Source: Mytilus edulis
Lineage: Eukaryota; Mollusca; Bivalvia; Mytilida; Mytilidae
DNA: 64,000 nt
Direction: 5' to 3'
Assembly (NCBI RefSeq): GCF_963676685.1
Contig: NC_092355.1
Location: 81,311,176-81,375,175 of the forward strand
Shown here: in pieces, positions 43,127 through 55,600 of the stretch
Numbering within the stretch: position 1 is the stretch's first letter
Layout of the letters: the number at the start of each line of letters is the position of its first letter
Notes under the pieces: model-generated
The model's database searches: none
What the model saw: only the letters and a program-made list of their open reading frames with translations
Told to the model about the DNA's origin: nothing
Program-made: the position numbers and the translations under genes

Positions 43127-44755
43127 TGCCCAAACAGAAAAATAAATGAACAAATTGCTTTTAAATCGTATTCAAATCTCTTTCAAATCGTGATTTTGCG
43201 ATTTGTTAGTACCATTTGCTTGCGATTCTGTAAACAAATCATAAACAAATCAGAATTTTCCAAATTCCCTAAAACTGATTTCTTTGCGATTTCTTTCTAT
43301 TGTATGATTTGTAAGCAATTTGTTTCAGTTTAGTGTGATTTCTTTATGATTTGTTTACTTAGAATATCGTATGACATGATTTGAAAGAGATTTGTTAACT
43401 TTGTAAGCTAGAATGGTGTGATTTCGTTATGATTTGTTAACTTAGAATATCATATGAAATGATTTGAAAATGACTTGTTAACTTAGAATATCATATGAAT
43501 AATTTGAAAATGATTTGTTAACTTTGTTAACTATCATGGTGTGATTCATTGTTGATTTGCTACAATGAATAAAATGTTAATGCATTCCAATTTTCTTTGT
43601 TTATCTATCTCTTTAACTTCCGGTTGAGGTCAAATTCAAATTTCAAATACTGTTCTATGTTAACTGAACAAAGAAGGTTGCAAGATGAGGAGTTTTATTC
43701 AGTCTATGAAAGATGACGGTGGTAAGGAATCTCTATATTTATAATTTCACATATTCAACTAATACTATTCAAACGTTAACCATTAAAATTTAGAAACTGT
43801 GCATTTCAGTATCTCATTATAATCATAACAATTTTGTACTGTAAGGATTAATTTTCAAAATAAAAATGTGTAAAAGATGTGTAACCAGATTGAAACATTC
43901 AATTAAAGACTGGCTTCCAGAGCCAGCAGACATAATACACTGGCAAGTTCAATGTTTTAATTGTGCATGATATTTACTGACCAGGTCCCGGGCAAAATGG
44001 GCAAAGCTATATTACAATGTAGCAGATTTGGACCAAGACTAAGAGCAAATCACCTATTCGACATCATTCTACAAAGTACACGTGGTTGCCCATGTTTTTT
44101 CAAATTTCGTTATAGACTAATTCGGAAGAGAAGTAAGAGAAACTTACACAGAGTGAACTATTCGTCCCCACCGCAACCAAAGATAGTATTCCTTTTTACA
44201 ATTAGAGGAGTAGTTATTTAAGGTAAAATGAAGACAATTGCGCTTCAAAGTTTAGTGGTTTCAGGGGCAGAACATATGTTTGATCTGGATGTGAATGATT
44301 TAATCTGTGAATTGTTGATTGATGTCAATTTATTTACGATTTGCTTATGATTTGCTTAAGGTAGGAATATATGATTTACTTCTGATTTGTTAAAGATTTG
44401 ATAACAATTTGTTTATGATTTGCTTGAGGTAGGAATATGATTTACTTCTGATTTGTTAAAGATTTGATAACAATTTCTTTACAATTTCTTTACGATTTGA
44501 AAACAATTTGTTTGTGATTTGCTTGAAGTAGGAAAGCAATTACCTCTGATTTGTTAATGATTTCAAAACAATTTCTTGACAATTTGTTTATGATTTGCTT
44601 ATGATTTGTAAGCAATTTGTTCGTGATTTGTTATTGTGATTTGTTAGCTCATTTGCATGTGAAATTTTATCACCTTCAAATCACAAAGAAATCATACGAT
44701 TTGTTTATCATTTGTTACCATGATTTGTTCCTCAATTTTTTTTGTTTGGGTGAGG
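43127..44755. mobile_element. Candidate transposon with subterminal GATTTGTT arrays
   Basis: The ends look like inverted repeats: TTGCCCAAACAGAAAAA on the left, and TTTTTTTTGTTTGGGTGA on the right. Inside each end there are several hundred bases filled with dozens of ATTTGTTA/GATTTGTT variants: mostly AACAAATC then GATTTG on the left (43140-43560), and GATTTG on the right (44320-44740). The centre (43560-44260) is different and includes a possible short coding start (ATGAGGAGTTTTATTCAG near 43686). No clear transposase and no clear target duplication were seen. Subterminal arrays of this type are known transposase-binding regions in several DNA transposons. Confidence 0.5.
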
Positions 44756-45242
44756 CAGACTTCTAGAGGAGAAACAACATTACACCACATTGGTCTTCAT
44801 AGAGTCTAGATTGGGATATTGTAATTTCACACATCATCGCAATAATCCATGACTTTGTTGAGACCGCCAATTTTTCACAAGCGTTTGAAGTGCTACCCAA
44901 GAAATACACCAAGACCTATATTAAACAGTTCACACTAGTCGGAAATATCACATCCCCTCAATTCATTAACTTATCACGAACTCAGGCTTTTCTAAACTGG
45001 TTATATAGGCAGAATTTTGCTTTTCTTTCCTATAGAGCCACCCCCCCAAAAAAAAAACCCAAAAACAAACAAAACCCAATACTTCTCTACAAATGAAGAA
45101 CAAGATTTCTTTTAATATTTACATCAAAAAATATAAAATAAAAACATGGGGTCACCAGCCTTTTTTTCTGTAAAAACAAAACGGAAAAAGTAAGCAAGTT
45201 TGAGATTAAAAGTTTTATGGAATAAATTCAAATGTCTTATAT
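44756..45242. other. No gene seen
   Basis: Unassigned intron DNA. The 68-codon frame at 44890 has no recognisable feature. Confidence 0.35.
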
Positions 45243-45245
45243 TAA

Positions 45246-45525
45246 GGCAGCAACCATTTGATTTTCTGGGGGGGCTATGGTTTTTTTTTCTGGACAAATT
45301 TTTTTTTTCGCCTGCAGCGAAAAACAATCTATTTTTTTCGCGACCAGTGGAAAACAATTTTTTTCTTTCAATTTTAGCATTACATATAGTGGCAGCTGAG
45401 GGTGAAACAAACAATTTTTTTTTCTCAGAATCAAAAACAAATTATTTTTTTCTCCAAAAACTGGAAACAAACTTTTTTTTCCAAAAAAAACCATAGCCCC
45501 CCCAGAAAATCAAATGGTTGCTGCC
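45246..45525. mobile_element. PIF/Harbinger-like MITE, copy 2
   Basis: Same GGCAGCAACC ends and interior as the element at 21320, 280 bp long. It is flanked by TAA at 45243-45245 and 45526-45528. The two copies differ by a few substitutions and by G/C-run length, so transposition was fairly recent. Confidence 0.8.
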
Positions 45526-45609
45526 TAAAGAGTTACAACATGCCCAGAGAGAATGCTCAGAAATAATCCCCGATCCACCCTAAGTACAACGCTCACTTTT
45601 ATAATATCC

Positions 45610-45838
45610 CCTTCAAGTTAAATACTTTACCGCAAACATCACATGTAGTTTTAAATTCCACTATGGTTTCTTTTTTCAAATATGATTTGAGACGGAACAG
45701 GTTAGAAATGTTGTCAAATTTGGGCATTGAAAAGATTTCTCGCCTGTGTTTCTTCTCATATGCGCATTCAAATAAGGAAGCTGAGAGAAAGCATGTTTAA
45801 GCATGCATCACATTTGTGAGGTTAATCTCTGAATGTTC
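45610..45838 (-). pseudogene. Decayed zinc-finger exon in the ZF-B intron
   Basis: On the minus strand, frame-shifted pieces of C2H2 fingers can be read: HKCDAC, then after a shift AFSQLPYLNAHMRRNTGEKS and FQCP, then after further shifts FRLKSYLKKE and TTCDVCGKVFNL. The order and the TGEK linker are those of neighbouring fingers, but each finger is broken by indels and no splice-competent exon remains. It lies between ZF-B exons 4 and 5, the position that holds a second finger exon in ZF-A. It is probably the dead remains of that exon or of another duplicate. Confidence 0.75.
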
Positions 45839-46689
45839 ATGGACTCCAACATAGGCGGATTCATCCATACTTTAATAAAAGTTAGAATGAAATTATTTTT
45901 TGCCTTTTAGACTTGTTGAAGACTTTCAGGGAAATATTAGTTATTACCCATTTTTTCATGTCATGTGATTCGATCTTATTGTGATGGTATTATGTTTGTT
46001 GTGTTGGAAACCTTGCATAGTTCTTTAGATTATAAAAGACAAACAAATATTTTGAAATAGAGTTACATAACCTTTAGCAAAAATAGTTTTATCAATAATT
46101 TTAGGTTATTTTGTTCTTTATCTACATAAAGCTCTTTTGATTTATAGAAATAATTTTTAAATCTAGACTTTAATTTCACATGACTACATGCATATCCTTA
46201 AGGGAATACGATACAGTTACATGGGATATAATGACGTTGCTAATGTAAATTGTTATTTTCGCGACGTCAAACTAAGACTATTCAGGAAATGATTCAGTTT
46301 TCGACTGATTTTATCATTCCAACTATTCTAACTTGAAAACCAGTTACTGAATATACTCGTAAAGATTATGTGTGCCAATTTTCATGAACACGTAAATAGT
46401 GCATTCAGGCGCGTAGCTGCCTTTACGCAAAAAATCATTTGCTTGCACATGTTTTTCACAAAAAAAAGAAAGAAAAAAAAAGCCTGAAATTGAATTTCAG
46501 ATAGTCTTTAGTCTTTCCGGATTATCGTGTCTGGCGGTGTCTGTACTTGCAACTACAATCACGACACAAAGTTTAACCTCGGTAGAAATCAAAACAAGAG
46601 TGCACACACTGAAATGTCTCGCCTTCTTTACTAATCATTGATATTATGTTGATAGTCCTAAGTATAAAGCTTTATTACAACTGTCACAT
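45839..46689. other. ZF-B intron, no gene seen
   Basis: AT-rich, unassigned. Confidence 0.35.
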
Positions 46690-47535
46690 AAACTTAACAG
46701 AAACCAAGATAGCTAAACAAAGACCAATGAACCATGAAAATGAGGTTAAGGTCAAATGAACCATGCCAGGGAGACATGTACAGCTAACAATGCTTCCATA
46801 CATTAAATATAGTTGACCTATTACTTATAGTTTAAGAAAAATAGACCAAACACAAAAACTTAACTATAACCACTGAACCATGAAAATGAGGTCAAGGTCA
46901 AATGACATCTGCCCGCTAGACATGTACACCTTACAATCATTCCATATAACAAATATAGTAGACCTATTGCATAAAGTATAAGAAAAACAGACCAAAACAC
47001 AAAAACTTAACTATAACCACTGAACCATGAAAATGAGGTCAAGGTCAGATGACACCTGCCAGTTGGACATGTACACCTTACTGTCCTTCCATACACCAAA
47101 TATACTAGCCCTATTGCTTATAGTATCTGAGATATGGACTTGACCACCAAAACTTGACCTTGTTCAATGATCCATGAAATGAGGTCGAGGTCAAGTGAAA
47201 ACTGTCTGATGGGCATGAAGACCTTGCAAGGTACGCACATACCAAATATAGTTATCCTATTACTTATTTTAAGAGAGAATTCAACATTACAAAAAACTGA
47301 ACTTTTTTTTCAAGTAGTCACTGAACCATGAAAATGAGGTCAAGGACATTGGACATGTGACTGACGGAAACTTCATAACATGAGGCATCTATATACAAAG
47401 TATGAAGCATCCAGGTCTTCCAGCTTCTAAAATATAAAACTTTTAAGAAGTGAGCTAACGCCGCCGCCGCCACTGCCGCCCGATCACTACCCCTATGTCG
47501 AGCTTTCTGCAACAAAAGTTGCAGGCTCGACAATA
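46690..47535 (+). repeat. Dispersed repeat of about five 125-bp units
   Basis: ACTGAACCATGAAAATGAGG followed by TCAAGGTC recurs at about 46725, 46870, 47021, 47163 (diverged) and 47321. The repeat ends with GAGCTAACGCCGCCGCCGCC and TATGTCGAGCTTTCTGCAAC. I recognise it as a common mussel repeat. The 71-codon minus frame over its end is a shadow. Confidence 0.7.
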
Positions 47536-47538
47536 AAA

Positions 47539-47712
47539 ATGAAGAAGCTAGATTTTTATTTTAGCAAGAAGGCAGCGGATAACGAAAGCCAAAACGTTTT
47601 ATCTAATTCGCCCAGCAAAGATGTAAATAAGCCATGTACATCGTTTTCACAAGACGTTACTGCAAAGAAAATAACATTGTTTGACCCCCTTATCCTGATA
47701 TGTCTAACCTAA
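47539..47712 (+). pseudogene. Possible broken 5' end of a hAT/ZMYM-like gene
   Basis: A 57-codon frame starts MKKLDFYFSKKAADNESQNV. Openings like this, with a basic/LDFYF (PIP-like) start and then a serine/asparagine-rich stretch, are seen in hAT-derived proteins. After about codon 50 the frame is lost. A single shift near 47690 would let the next frame run on through NLLQQEWEPKKD to a TAG near 47802. No transposase core follows. Weak evidence; it may be chance. Confidence 0.3.
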
Positions 47713-47802
47713 CAAATGATGGGTTTTCAAAACATGAAACAAAAGTCAACCTACTGCAGCAAGAATGGGAGCCAAAAAAAGATATATGGACTTTGGGTAT
47801 TA

Positions 47803-48802
47803 ACTAGTCTATACTTTAGTTTAAGTCTTACATGCAGTATTAACATTTAATTATTCAGGCTCAATAAAATCACCTTGAAAACATCTTAGATTTTTTTCCC
47901 TTACTTATAAGACAAGACTTTAAAGTAGCCGTTCGATTTCGTATTCCAATTGTCATTTCGTCCAAAAGACTATTGATTCACCTAGGGTATCTGTGTTACA
48001 AATGACCTTCTACTGTTGTCGTAGAAACCTCTCATTTGATTTTAAAATGACCCTCGTGAGAAACACCACCGGGTGTCTTGCAAGAAGCAGGACCTGCTTA
48101 CCTTCGGAGCACCGGAGGTCGCCACATTTTTTTGGGATCCGTGTTTTTCATCTGTAGTTAGTTTTCAATGTTGAAAGTTTTTGCTTGTCATTTTGTGTCT
48201 TATCTGTTCCCGGGTTTCCAAATTACGAAACCCACTAGGATGTTACTAACGTTTCTTAAAATATGGTATAGTAAGAAACAGATAGGGTATTTATCATTTC
48301 ATCATAAAATAGTCCAAAAAAAATTTCGCCATTGCTTTGCACGCCAATATATGCTTCCACTTTATTTAAACTCAGCTACGCCTCTGGCATTTTTTTTAAA
48401 TTGGTAAATATACAGCAAAAAATTATGTTTTTTTTCTACAATCATGAACATCTGATAAATATGAGATATTTCTGAATAAAAATATGTATAAATTTTAAGA
48501 ATACTTATAATATATAGAAATTACAATTTATTGAACAAAAACAATTTGTGTTTATTTTTTAAAACAAAAAAATTATGTCTTTCTTTCGAAAGGAAAAATA
48601 CAGGCGCAAATTTGAATTTTTAGCAAATATACCCAATGTTGACCTCATTTTACTCAAAAAGAAGCACATGAAGGTATATTTTTTATTACATATTTGATTT
48701 AATCGGGTAAAAAATAGTCTTTTTGGAAATTTTATTCAAAATAAAAATACGGGTTCAAAACTCTTTCGTATGCCCTTAAACTACAAAAACAAGACTACTT
48801 AC
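47803..48802. other. ZF-B intron, no gene seen
   Basis: AT-rich. The 79-codon frame at 48168-48407 has no recognisable domain. Confidence 0.35.
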
Positions 48803-50947
48803 CCGATGCCTTTAAATCTGTACTTCTAGAAGTAAGGTGCTCCCTATCATCATCACCAATATCAACAATGGCCTTTACTGCTTCACTAGCTTCCTTGGAC
48901 TCCATGTCCTTGTCTTGATCTGACAAGGATTGGTCGTCCATATCATGGTACGTCTCATCTGCCTCACAGGTTCCCATACGCTCCCCAGTCTGATCGACAT
49001 CAATAAGGATATTGACTGCTTCGTGTGTTTCCATTGACTCCATATCTTCGTCTGACAATTCAGCAATATTTTCAACTGGCATAATTGACTCTTCTTTTCT
49101 ATAAATTGAAGTTGGTGTTGACATATCATTAATAGTAAAGCTATCATTGGTATTACCATCTGTAGCAGGAATAGAGCTTTTTACACCTGATTGGCCTGAC
49201 CTAGTTGCCATGGCAGTTGGAGCGTTGATGATATTGTCGGTACCAGGAATGGATTTTGTCCTACATGTTGAACTTGATCTGGTTGCCATAACAGTGTTAT
49301 TCTGAGTAATCCCCTCCATATTGCTGCTGTTTGTAGCTTGGATGACGGTCTTTTTGATGCCTGGCTGACTTGACTGGGTGACAATCGGGGTATAAGTAAG
49401 AGTATACCCCTCCATAATGACGTTGTCTTCTTGAAGTACAGCGGTATGTGCTTCAGATCGTCTTGACCTTGTTCCAATGGCAGTTGGGGCTTTATCATGA
49501 GTATACTCCTCCATAATGCTGTAGTCGGTAAAGGGAAGGACAGAGATTTTCACTCGTCCTGATCGTGTCACCATTGCAGTTGGTCTTTTGTTGTCAATAT
49601 ATTTCTCCTTCCCTTTATTGTCAGTATTTACACTAAATGGAGTATATGTTGTAGAGTTTATAGTTTGTTTATATTTCTCCTTGATGTCACGCCTTATATT
49701 CATAGTCAACTCATTTACATTCAACTGTGTAGGTATGCTCAATGGATTTGTATTTGGGTTATAATTGTAATCATCAACAATCATGTTAGTGTCTTCAGAC
49801 ATATTTTCTCTCAATGAGGCTGATGCTTGCTTGTTTTCTAGGAGATTATCTATTTTCTTTATTTCACTGACTGTAGTTGGCAAAGCTTTATAATTAACAT
49901 CTAACTGATTTGATAGAGAAGATGCAATAGAAGTTCCGCATGGTTGAATATCCCGGTATTTTCTTTTGACTTTATATATATGATTACCACCTTTAGTTTG
50001 AATAGTCCAAATATTTTCATTTAACAGGATTTGTGCAGTACTCGTGTTGTTAGTTTGACTATTCATTGTTTTGTCTTTTTTGCCAATGGGTTGTTTGTCT
50101 GTCTCATTCCTATCCGAGGTTGTTGATGCCGCTTTAACATTTTTAGGTGGATTATTTCTTGTTTTGTCTTTATTGCCAATGAGTTGTATATCAGACATGT
50201 TCCCCTTGAAGGGTGTTGATGCACCAGTTGATTTGAAACAACTTGTGTTCAGTATTTTCTTTGCATCAGTGTCTGTAGTTTTTGTAATTGGATTATTTAC
50301 ATCAACTGACATGACTGGTATTAAAACAAACTTCATAATATTAGTAGATTGAATATTTTCTGATGGTGGACACTTTTCTAAAACTACAGTGTCACCATGT
50401 GTTGTTTTACCATTCTGTTCACCTTGTAACACCACAGTTCCACTGTGTGCAGTTTCTACATTATGTTCACCTTCTAACACCACAATTTGACTGTGTGCAG
50501 TTTCTACATTATGTTCACCTTGTAACACCACAGTTCCACTGTGTGCAGTTTCCACATTATGTTCACCTTGTAATATCACAGTTCCACTGTGTGCAGTTTC
50601 CACATTCTGTTCAGTTTCTAACATCGCAGTTCCACTGTGTGCAGTTTCTACATTATGTTCAGTTTCTAACACATTAGTTTCACTGTTTGTAGTTTCTACA
50701 TGTTTTGGAATTGATAACTCCTTAGTCTTTGGTGTTGGTGTGGTAGTGTCTATTTTAGTCAGGTCTTCTTCACTTAATACAGGCAAAGCTTTTCTAGACT
50801 TGGTCTGATTGGGCTTGGTCAAATTTGCAGGATAATCGGTAATGGCCATTTGAATGGTACCTGGAAGATTTGTTTTCTTCTGAAGTGCATCATCATGACC
50901 ATGCTGGCTAATATGATTTGATTCAGAAACATAGCCACTGTTGATAT
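48803..50947 (-). CDS. ZF-B exon 4: long repetitive linker
   Basis: A 2145-bp exon (715 codons, phase 1-1). On the minus strand it runs from TCTAATTCAG/ATATC to GCATCGG/GTAAGT. The internal ATG at 50849 is not needed as a start, since the frame is open back to the acceptor. It is the counterpart of ZF-A exon 4 but three times longer. Two repeat blocks explain the growth. At 50369-50702 there are about seven tandem 16-residue units (NVETAHSGTVVLQGEH type). At about 49110-49620 there are five units around PTAMVTRSG/MATRSG, followed by basic SIPA-like ends. The C-terminal part is acidic (DEDMESMETHEAVN, DKDMESKEASEAVK) and resembles the acidic repeats of ZF-A exon 5. Predicted disordered throughout. 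No catalytic domain seen. Confidence 0.88.
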
Positions 50948-51180
50948 CTGAATTAGAGAAAATATGATTTTTTTACATCTTTATACAAAATATAGATGCA
51001 TGATATATATTCAGTTACTCTTGATCAAACTGTGTTAATCTTTTAAAACAAAGTGCTTGCAGTAATTGATAAATCCAAACCAAACAAAATTTCATGCATT
51101 ATTTAGATTGGTTATCTGCATGAGATTTGTTTGAATAAGATCAACATGACCTTGGGCTGAGTTGACCTTAATTAATGTAA
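50948..51180. other. ZF-B intron 3, start
   Basis: Intron DNA directly upstream of the exon 4 acceptor; nothing recognised. Confidence 0.35.
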
Positions 51181-52551
51181 TAACCAGATGCTCCATAGGG
51201 CACAGCTTTATACCACCACAGAGGTTGAACCAGTTTGGGCAAGTATGGACACAACATTCAAGTTTGATACAGCTCTAAATTTGGATTGTGATTGAATAAC
51301 TGACATAGAATAGGTTTCTGTCACAGGATGAATGTGGTATAATGAACTTAAACAAATTATTTGCTTTTAACAAATACACTATGCTGTTGAATATTAATTC
51401 CCTCAAAAACAAATATTTGAGGAAAATTTTTATATTATTTTTTTTAAATCTGAAATGAGAAAAATTGTAACCCCCCAAACCACATTTTTTTTCACCTCCT
51501 CCTTTTATTATTCCAATACTAATCTTAATTCAATTTTTTTTCTGGAGTTTTTAACAATAACTACTTATTTAAATACATCATACAATATTAAAATATAGTA
51601 TGACATACAGTCATGGTTAAAATAAATATTAATGAATAGTCACTTCTGAAAAAAATACAGCTAATCATCATCTCAAGACAAACATCATTTCTTAATACAT
51701 TATTTTTTAAAAAGTGTAAGGGAGGTCATCAAACAAATAGATACATGTAACAGTATACTTAAAATTTGAATTGGATTCCCTCCCTTACACTGCTTTTAAA
51801 TTGTCTAAATTGTCTTTTAACCAAAAAAAACCTATTTTTTCCACTTTTTGACCCTAATTGCTAAATGACTTAAGTCATAACCCCTCTTTGTAGTGTGAAA
51901 GCTTGTTGTATAATTTCAGAGAGATTAATACTCTTCAACACAAGTTATTAACTAAGCAAAAACATTTGTAAAACAAGTTATTATCTGGAAACTAAGAAAA
52001 TTGCTAATTGTTGGTCCTTTAATGGTCCTCATTCCAGCATGAATGGGACAATAACTCCCATAATCAATCCCAGCCTTCCTTTTGTGATATAGAAATTTGT
52101 GGTACAATGTCAGAGAGATCTATACACTTACAACCAAGTTGTTGTCCAGAAACTACAAAAACGCTTGTTTTAGACCCTCTTTGGCCCTTAGTTCTCAAAT
52201 GTTGACACCATAGACCCAAAAATGAACCCAAACATTTAAGTTTTGGTATTAAACAGTGAGGTACAATTTCAGAGCAATTAAAGTACTCATTCACAAGTTA
52301 CAAACAATGTACTATCCTGAAAGTAGAAAAATGCTTGTTTTGGGCCCCTTGATCCCTTATTCCTAAACCGGTGGGACTATCATCCCAACCTTCCTTTTGT
52401 GGTATTGAACATTCTTGTTAAATTTCAAAGAGATCCATTCACGTAAACTTAAGTTATTGTCCGGAAACCAAATGTGTCTTCAGACGACTAAGACGATGAT
52501 GACATCATACCATAATACGATCCTAAAAAATTTGTTTGCAGTTGTATAAAA
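51181..52551 (+). repeat. CCAGATGCTCCA...GTTGTATAAAA repeat, long copy
   Basis: It opens AACCAGATGCTCCATAGGGC like 33998 and ends GACGACTAAGACGATGATGA then TTTGCAGTTGTATAAAA, like the arms of 39141-39646. Inside are three or so units of about 170 bp with TTTGGCCCTTA, CCAACCTTCCTTTTGTG and AGAGATC. The piece at 51460-51830 is unlike the rest and may be a separate insertion. The small minus frames are artefacts. Confidence 0.6.
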
Positions 52552-52691
52552 ACTACTGAACCAATGTCTTTTGTATCTAATTTCTGTAACATCGCCTTTA
52601 GTGGATGCAGAATCCACGGTCATCAAATTAAATTAATCATGACTGTACTGGATTGACAACAGCACTTAATGAAACTGCTTTAATTTATTGG

Positions 52692-55600
52692 AGGAAGGTA
52701 CAGAACATTGACGTCATCAGGACAAGGTACATACAAATGAGAGCCCCTGAAGTACAGAGGGAAGGTACAGAACATTGACGTCATCAGGACAAGGTACATA
52801 GAAATGAAAGCCCCTGAAGTACAGAGGGAAGGTACAGAACATTGACGTCATCAGGACAAGGTACATAGAAATGAGAGCCCCTGAAGTACAGAGGGAAGGT
52901 ACAGAACATTGACGTCATCAGGACAAGGTACATAGAAATGAGAGCCCTTGAAATACAGAGGGAAGGTACAAAACATTGATGTGATCAGGACAAGGTACAT
53001 AGAAATGAGAGCCCCTGAAGTACAGAGGGAAGGTACAGAACATTGATGTGATCAGGACAAGGTACATAGAAATGAGAGCCCCTGAAGTACAGAGGGAAGG
53101 TACAGAACATTGACGTCATCAGGACAAGGTACATAGAAATGAGAGCCCCTGAAGAACAGAGGGAAGGTACAGAACATTGATGTGATCAGGACAAGGTACA
53201 TAGAAATGAGAGCCCCTGAAGTACAGATGGAAGGTACAGAACATTGACGTCATCAGGACAAGGTACATAGAAATGAGAGCCCCTGAAGTACAGAGGGAAG
53301 GTACAGAACATTGACGTCATCAGGACAAGGTACATTGAAATGAGAGCCCCTGAAGTACAGAGGGAAGGTACAGAACATTGATGTGATCAGGACAAGGTAC
53401 ATAGAAATGAGAGCCCCTGAAGTACAGAGGGAAGGTACAGAACATTGATGTGATCAGGACAAGGTACATAGAAATTTGATCCCCTGAAGTACAGAGGGAA
53501 GGTACAGAACATTGACGTCATCAGGACAAAGTACATAGAAATGAGAGCCCCTGAAGTACAGAGGGAAGGTACAGAACATTGACGTCATCAGGACAAGGTA
53601 CATAGAAATGAGAGCCCCTGAAGTACAGAGGGAAGGTACAGAACATTGACGTCATCAGGACAAGGTACATAGAAATGAGAGCCCTTGAAGTACAGAGGGA
53701 AGGTACAAAATATTGATGTGATCAGGACAAGGTACATAGAAATGAGAGCCCCTGAAGTACAGAGGGAAGGTACAGAACATTGATGTGATCAGGACAAGGT
53801 ACATAGAAATGAGAGCCCCTGAAGTACAGAGGGAAGGTACAGAACATTGACGTCATCAGGACAAGGTACATAGAAATGAGAGCCCCTGAAGTACAGAGGG
53901 AAGGTACAGAATATTGACGTCATCAGGACAAGGTACATAGAAATGAGAGCCCTTGAAGTACAGAGGGAAGGTACAGAACATTGACATCATCCGGACAAGG
54001 TTCATAGAAATGAGAGCCCCTGAAGTACAGAGGGAAGGTACAGAACATTGACGTCATCAGGACAAGGTACATAGAAATGAGAGCCCCTGAAGTACAGATG
54101 GAAGGTACAGAACATTGATGTGATCAGGACAAGGTACATAGAAATGAGAGCCCCTGAAGTACAGAGGGAAGGTACAGAACATTGACGTCATCAGGACAAG
54201 GTACATAGAAATGAGAGCCCTTGAAGAACAGAGGGAAGGTACATAGAAATGAGAGCCCCTGAAGTACAGAGGGAAGGTACAGAACATTGACGTCATCAGG
54301 ACACGGTACATAGAAATGAGAGCCCCTGAAGTACAGAGTGAAGGTACAGAACATTGACGTCATCAGGACAAGGTACATTGAAATGAGAGCCCCTGAAGTA
54401 CAGAGGGAAGGTACAGAACATTGATGTGATCAGGACAAGGTACATAGAAATGAGAGCCCCTGAAGTACAGAGGGAAGGTACAGAACATTGATGTGATCAG
54501 GACAAGGTACATAGAAATTAGATCCCCTGAAGTACAGAGGGAAGGTACAGAACATTGACGTCATCAGGACAAGGTACATAGAAATGAGAGCCCCTGAAGT
54601 ACAGAGGGAAGGTACAGAACATTGATGTGATCAGGACAAGGTACATAGAAATGAGAGCCCCTGAAGTACAGAGGGAAGGTACAGAACATTGATGTGATCA
54701 GGACAAGGTACATAGAAATTAGATCCCCTGAAGTACAGAGGGAAGGTACAGAACATTGACGTCATCAGGACAAGGTACATAGAAATGAGAGCCCCTGAAG
54801 TACAGAGGGAAGGTACAGAACATTGATGTGATCAGGACAAGGTACATAGAAATGAGAGCCCCTGAAGTACAGAGGGAAGGTACAGAACATTGACGTCATC
54901 AGGACAGGGTACATAGAAATGAGAGCCCCTGAAGTACAGAGGGAAGGTACAAAACATTGATGTGATCAGGACAAGGTACATAGAAATGAGACCCCTGAAG
55001 TACAGAGGGAAGGTACAAAAAATTGATGTGATCAGGACAAGGTACATAGAAATGAGAGCCCCTGAGGTACAGAGGGAAGGTACAGAACAGTGATGTGATC
55101 AGGACAAGGCACATAGAAATGAGAGCCCCTGAAGTACAGAGGGAAGGTACAGAACATTGATGTGATCAGGACAAGGTACATAGAAATGAGAGCCCCTGAA
55201 GTACAGAGGGAAGGTACAGAACATTGATGTGATCAGGACAAGGTACATAGAAATGAGAGCCCCTGAAGAACAGAGGGAAGGTACAGAACATTGATGTGAT
55301 CAGGACAAGGTACATAGAAATGAGAGCCCCTGAAGTACAGAGGGAAGGTACAGAACATTGACGTCATCAGGACACGGTACATAGAAATGAGAGCCCCTGA
55401 AGTACAGAATGAAGGTACAGAACATTGACGTCATCAGGACAAGGTACATTGAAATGAGAGCCCCTGAAGTACAGAGGGAAGGTACAGAACATTGATGTGA
55501 TCAGGACAAGGTACATAGAAATGAGAGCCCCTGAAGTACAGAGGGAAGGTACAGAACATTGATGTGATCAGGACAAGGTACATAGAAATTAGATCCCCTG

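Noticed and set aside
43961-44221. 86-codon frame with basic residues
   Set aside because: No recognisable domain and inside a candidate transposon; a captured host exon cannot be excluded but is unsupported.
50849-50851. ATG as the start of an independent 684-residue protein
   Set aside because: The frame stays open for 98 nt upstream to a polypyrimidine/AG acceptor in phase 1, matching the paralogue; it is an internal methionine.
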